Positions 6,387 through 8,320 of a DNA stretch of 8,320 nucleotides are shown here, piece after piece. Numbering within the stretch: position 1 is the first letter of the stretch; each line of letters opens with the position of its first letter. This DNA is from Acidobacteriota bacterium (GTDB taxonomy: Bacteria > Acidobacteriota > Terriglobia > Terriglobales > Acidobacteriaceae). The notes under the pieces were generated by a model. The model saw nothing but the letters and a program-made list of their open reading frames with translations. It searched no databases and was not told the DNA's origin. Where the stretch lies: positions 1 through 8,320 of the forward strand of contig JAJXXG010000174.1 of assembly GCA_021781255.1 (NCBI GenBank). The letters run 5' to 3'. A program made the position numbers and the translations under genes.

Positions 6387-6884
6387 TCACTGGTTCAGCA
6401 GCCTCTGAATCGCCGGCTCCAGCTGCCGCGGCGTTTTGGACGGCGCATATCGGCCCACCACATTCCCGTTTCGGTCCACCAGAAACTTGGTGAAGTTCCA
6501 CTTGATCCGCCGCGTGCCCAGGATTCCCCGCTTCTTCTCCTTCAAAAAGCGGTACAGCGGATGAGCATCCGGCCCGTTCACCAGAATCTTTGCGAACATG
6601 GGAAACGTGACGTCGTATTTCGTCTCGCAGAAGGCCAGAATCTCCTCGCCCTTCCCCGGCTCCTGCTCGCCAAACTGGTTGCACGGAAACCCCAGCACCA
6701 CCAGCCCACGGTCCTTATACATGCGGTAGAGCTGCTCCAGCCCCTCGTATTGCGGAGTAAAGCCGCACCGGTTCGCTGTGTTCACAATCAGCAGTACCCG
6801 GCCTTTCAGCCTGTCCAGGCACAGCGTTCCCCCGTCCAGCAGCGGACCGCAAAACTCGTAGATCGAGCCGGCAATTCCGTCCAT
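6387..6884 (-). CDS. Glutathione peroxidase family thiol peroxidase (BtuE/Gpx-like)
   Basis: This is a 165-residue cytoplasmic peroxidase with the thioredoxin fold, reducing hydrogen or organic hydroperoxides. The peroxidatic cysteine is C40 in NTANRCGFTPQY. The remaining catalytic tetrad is Q74 in FPCNQFGEQEPG plus W129 and N130 in KWNFTKFLVDRNG. C86 in FCETKYDVTFPMF sits 46 residues after C40, the spacing of the resolving cysteine in thioredoxin-dependent members, so thioredoxin is a more likely reductant than glutathione (an inference). C12, C22 and C68 are further cysteines. There is no signal peptide and Cys replaces selenocysteine, as usual in bacteria. The start is fixed by GGAGG (6893-6889) 4 bases upstream. 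It is preceded by a candidate promoter and an inverted repeat, followed by a hairpin and then DoxX on the same strand. The family is certain; the reductant and gene name are not. Confidence 0.94.
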   Translation of the reverse strand: MDGIAGSIYEFCGPLLDGGTLCLDRLKGRVLLIVNTANRCGFTPQYEGLEQLYRMYKDRGLVVLGFPCNQFGEQEPGKGEEILAFCETKYDVTFPMFAKILVNGPDAHPLYRFLKEKKRGILGTRRIKWNFTKFLVDRNGNVVGRYAPSKTPRQLEPAIQRLLNQ

Positions 6885-6929
6885 TTTTCCTCCGCAACCT
6901 GCGCTTTTCTAAGGATGTCATGCGGGCAA

Positions 6930-6958
6930 CTTATGCGTCTAAATGGAATGCATCGCAA
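6930..6958 (-). promoter_or_regulatory. Candidate promoter of the glutathione peroxidase gene
   Basis: On the minus strand TTGCGA (6958-6953) and CATAAG (6935-6930) are exactly 17 bases apart, each matching the sigma70 consensus at four of six positions. Transcription would start near 6923, giving a leader of about 38 nt. The left arm of the inverted repeat at 6941-6976 falls in the spacer and touches the -35 box. Confidence 0.4.
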
Positions 6959-6976
6959 AAATCCATGCATTCATTT
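6941..6976. repeat. Inverted repeat, probable operator, upstream of glutathione peroxidase
   Basis: AAATGGAATGCAT (6941-6953) and ATGCATTCATTT (6965-6976) are inverted copies, 12 bp perfect except for one extra G in the left arm, separated by 11 bases. The arms are AT-rich in a GC-rich neighbourhood. Centre-to-centre distance is about 23 bp, roughly two helical turns, which suits a dimeric DNA-binding protein. It overlaps the candidate -35 of the peroxidase promoter. Confidence 0.55.
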
Positions 6977-7176
6977 CCGCTTTCCGGGGCCTTCCCGGCG
7001 CCTGAGACCGCCCTGTTCCGGTAGACTGGATTGGGTCCCACATAGCCATGGTCCCGGTCGCTGCGTCTGCCGCGCCGGGCGTACGGCGTGAGCCCAGACC
7101 CAGGCCGAGAGCGTTTTTGCACGGCATGGAAATCAGGGAAAGATATGGTTTTCTAGCCGATGGCTGGCCCGGCGGT

Positions 7177-7206
7177 TTGGGCAGGGTGGCCACGGTCCAA
7201 TATAAT
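7177..7206 (+). promoter_or_regulatory. Candidate promoter of bamA
   Basis: A perfect -10 hexamer TATAAT at 7201-7206 follows TTGGGC (7177-7182) at 18 bases; only the TTG of the -35 matches. Transcription would begin near 7213, only 7 bases before the ATG at 7220, which leaves no room for a ribosome site there and favours the downstream GTG start. Confidence 0.55.
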
Positions 7207-7305
7207 CAGACTTTCCTCGATGCAGGACCAGATTTTAAGCAATGAGGGTGTGCATATTCTTCCCGTGAAGCGTAACCATGGACCGCACCAGTATTCGTGC
7301 TCGTC

Positions 7306-7311
7306 GGAGGG
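7306..7311 (+). promoter_or_regulatory. Ribosome-binding site supporting the bamA GTG start
   Basis: GGAGGG lies 10 bases before GTG at 7322. It is the only strong Shine-Dalgarno match between the promoter and the signal peptide. Confidence 0.5.
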
Positions 7312-7321
7312 CCTCGGCCCG

Positions 7322-8320
7322 GTGAAGATCAAGCACACTTCTATCTCTCGCGCCTCCCGGCTCTCCGTACGGCTTGCGCGCCTGTCGCTGCTCGTCCTGC
7401 TGGCCATCGTCTCTGTCTCGGCCGTGGCCCAGCAGAGTGACACCATTGACCAGATCCGGGTCATCGGCAACCGGCGCATCCCACGCGAGACCATCCTCGC
7501 CCGGCTCTTCACTCACCCCGGCGACACCTATGACCCCATCTCCATCGAGCGCGACTTCAACTCCCTGTGGAACACCGGGTACTTTGAAGACCTCCGCATC
7601 GAGCGCGAAGACACCGAGAAGGGCGTCATCCTGAACGTTTTCGTTCGCGAGCGTCCCACCATCCGCGAGATTAACTACAAGGGGCTAAACACCGTCTCCG
7701 TCTCGGATGTGCTCGACCGCTTCAAGAAGGAGAAGGTCGGCCTCTCGGTCGAGGGCCAGTACGACCCCACCCGTATCAAGCGCGCGGAAACCGTGCTCAA
7801 GGAGATGCTCGCCGAGCACGGCCACCAGTTCGCTACCATCAAGACTGAGGTCAAGACCATCCCCCCTGCCTCCGTGCAGGTCAACTTCAACGTGAAGGAA
7901 GGCCCCGTCGTCAAGGTCGGCGAGATCCGCTTCACCGGCAATCAGCACCTCAGCAGCCTCTACCTGCGCCGCTCCATGAAGAACCTCAAGCCGATCGGCA
8001 TTCCCTACTCGCTGATCTTTGAGAACCTCTTCGCCCGCACCTTCGACGCGTCCAAGCTCGAAGAAGACACCGAGCGCGTCCGCCAGGCATATCGCGACCG
8101 CGGCTACTACAACGCCGCCATCGAGGAGCCCAAGACCCAGATCCGCGATCAGGGCGGCCTCAACTGGTTCACCTTCCGCCCCCGCAAGGGCAAGCGCATT
8201 GATATCCTCATGCCCATCGAAGAGGGCGACCGCTATCGCCTGGGCACTATCACCTTCACCGGCAACAAAGCCGTCCGCAACGAGAAGGCTCTGCGCGCCA
8301 CCTTCGCCGTCCGCGATGGA
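7322..8320 (+). CDS. bamA: Outer membrane protein assembly factor BamA, N-terminal part
   Basis: This is the first 333 residues of BamA, the outer-membrane insertase for beta-barrel proteins; the frame is open to the window end, so the C-terminal barrel is outside. From GTG 7322, residues 1-36 form a signal peptide: a basic start (KIKH, then several Arg), a Leu/Val core LSLLVLLAIVSVS, and AVA before QQ. Then come POTRA repeats. P1 is about 41-110 (IDQIRVIGN, LWNTGYFEDLRIE). P2 is about 112-193 (TIREINYKGLN, VNFNVKEG). P3 is about 196-302 (KVGEIRFTGN, YRDRGYYNAAIEEP), enlarged by an insertion. P4 begins near 305 (YRLGTITFTGN). Several POTRAs and a signal peptide separate it from single-POTRA relatives such as two-partner secretion transporters. 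TamA is possible but less likely. An ATG at 7220 in the same frame would add 34 residues, has no ribosome site and sits almost at the predicted transcription start. Confidence 0.9.
   Translation, partial: MKIKHTSISRASRLSVRLARLSLLVLLAIVSVSAVAQQSDTIDQIRVIGNRRIPRETILARLFTHPGDTYDPISIERDFNSLWNTGYFEDLRIEREDTEKGVILNVFVRERPTIREINYKGLNTVSVSDVLDRFKKEKVGLSVEGQYDPTRIKRAETVLKEMLAEHGHQFATIKTEVKTIPPASVQVNFNVKEGPVVKVGEIRFTGNQHLSSLYLRRSMKNLKPIGIPYSLIFENLFARTFDASKLEEDTERVRQAYRDRGYYNAAIEEPKTQIRDQGGLNWFTFRPRKGKRIDILMPIEEGDRYRLGTITFTGNKAVRNEKALRATFAVRDG

Larger units (their letters stand above)
6885..7321. other. Divergent intergenic region between glutathione peroxidase and bamA
   Basis: This gap of about 437 bp (if bamA starts at 7322) has no convincing gene. 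Its ends carry control elements: the peroxidase promoter and inverted repeat at 6930-6976, and the bamA promoter, leader and ribosome site at 7177-7311. In the middle (about 6980-7175) I see no repeats, RNA gene or protein with recognisable features. A 65-residue frame at 7048-7245 is Arg/Pro-rich at its N-terminus, resembles nothing, and has no ribosome site. Confidence 0.45.

Noticed and set aside
6132..7091. 319-residue plus-strand open frame across the peroxidase gene
   Set aside because: It is antisense to the full glutathione peroxidase gene, Arg/Pro-rich, and without domain or ribosome site.
7048..7245. 65-residue plus-strand frame in the intergenic region before bamA
   Set aside because: It has no ribosome site, overlaps the strong -10 box of bamA, and resembles nothing known.
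1..8320. Search for CRISPR arrays, insertion sequences, tRNA or rRNA genes, toxin-antitoxin or defence genes
   Set aside because: No regularly spaced repeats, transposase motifs, cloverleaf-like sequences or defence-type domains were seen. The coding content is housekeeping or metabolic.

Overview
The window is a high-GC bacterial chromosome segment of ordinary, conserved genes. Neprilysin-like M13 peptidases, divergent sucCD and trpD, a SIMPL protein and a BamA with a long POTRA array, together with the protein sequences, suggest a soil-type Acidobacteriota (Terriglobia). This assignment is inferred from family resemblance, not from a marker gene. A BamA gene implies a diderm envelope. No mobile element, CRISPR array, tRNA or rRNA was seen.

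Layout. At 1-181 (+) lies the C-terminal end of an M13 zinc metallopeptidase. It converges with the sucC-sucD operon (2312-254, -) across a shared palindromic terminator (204-230). Divergent from sucC is trpD (2470-3528, +), followed by a secreted SIMPL-domain protein (3594-4304, +). A DUF1810 gene (4730-4308, -) meets the SIMPL gene tail to tail with only 3 bp between them. Next come a DODA-type extradiol dioxygenase (4943-5758, +), then a DoxX-family membrane protein (6250-5804, -) and a thiol glutathione peroxidase (6884-6387, -). A 437-bp gap (6885-7321) holds divergent promoters for the peroxidase and for bamA, whose first 333 codons (7322-8320, +) end the window.

How they work together. 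SucCD is the substrate-level phosphorylation step of the TCA cycle. TrpD is the second step of tryptophan synthesis and stands apart from other trp genes here. The dioxygenase, DoxX and glutathione peroxidase form a small neighbourhood with a redox or aromatic/quinone flavour, although they are not one operon. BamA is the outer-membrane protein insertase.

The points most worth a second look are the Asp-to-Gly change in the TrpD GTGG loop, a large inverted repeat overlapping the candidate peroxidase promoter, and the bamA start region (consensus -10, probable GTG start). A compact pair of repeats in front of the dioxygenase gene and the 3-bp convergent junction without a terminator are weaker signals. 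I did not find a convincing undescribed multi-gene system.
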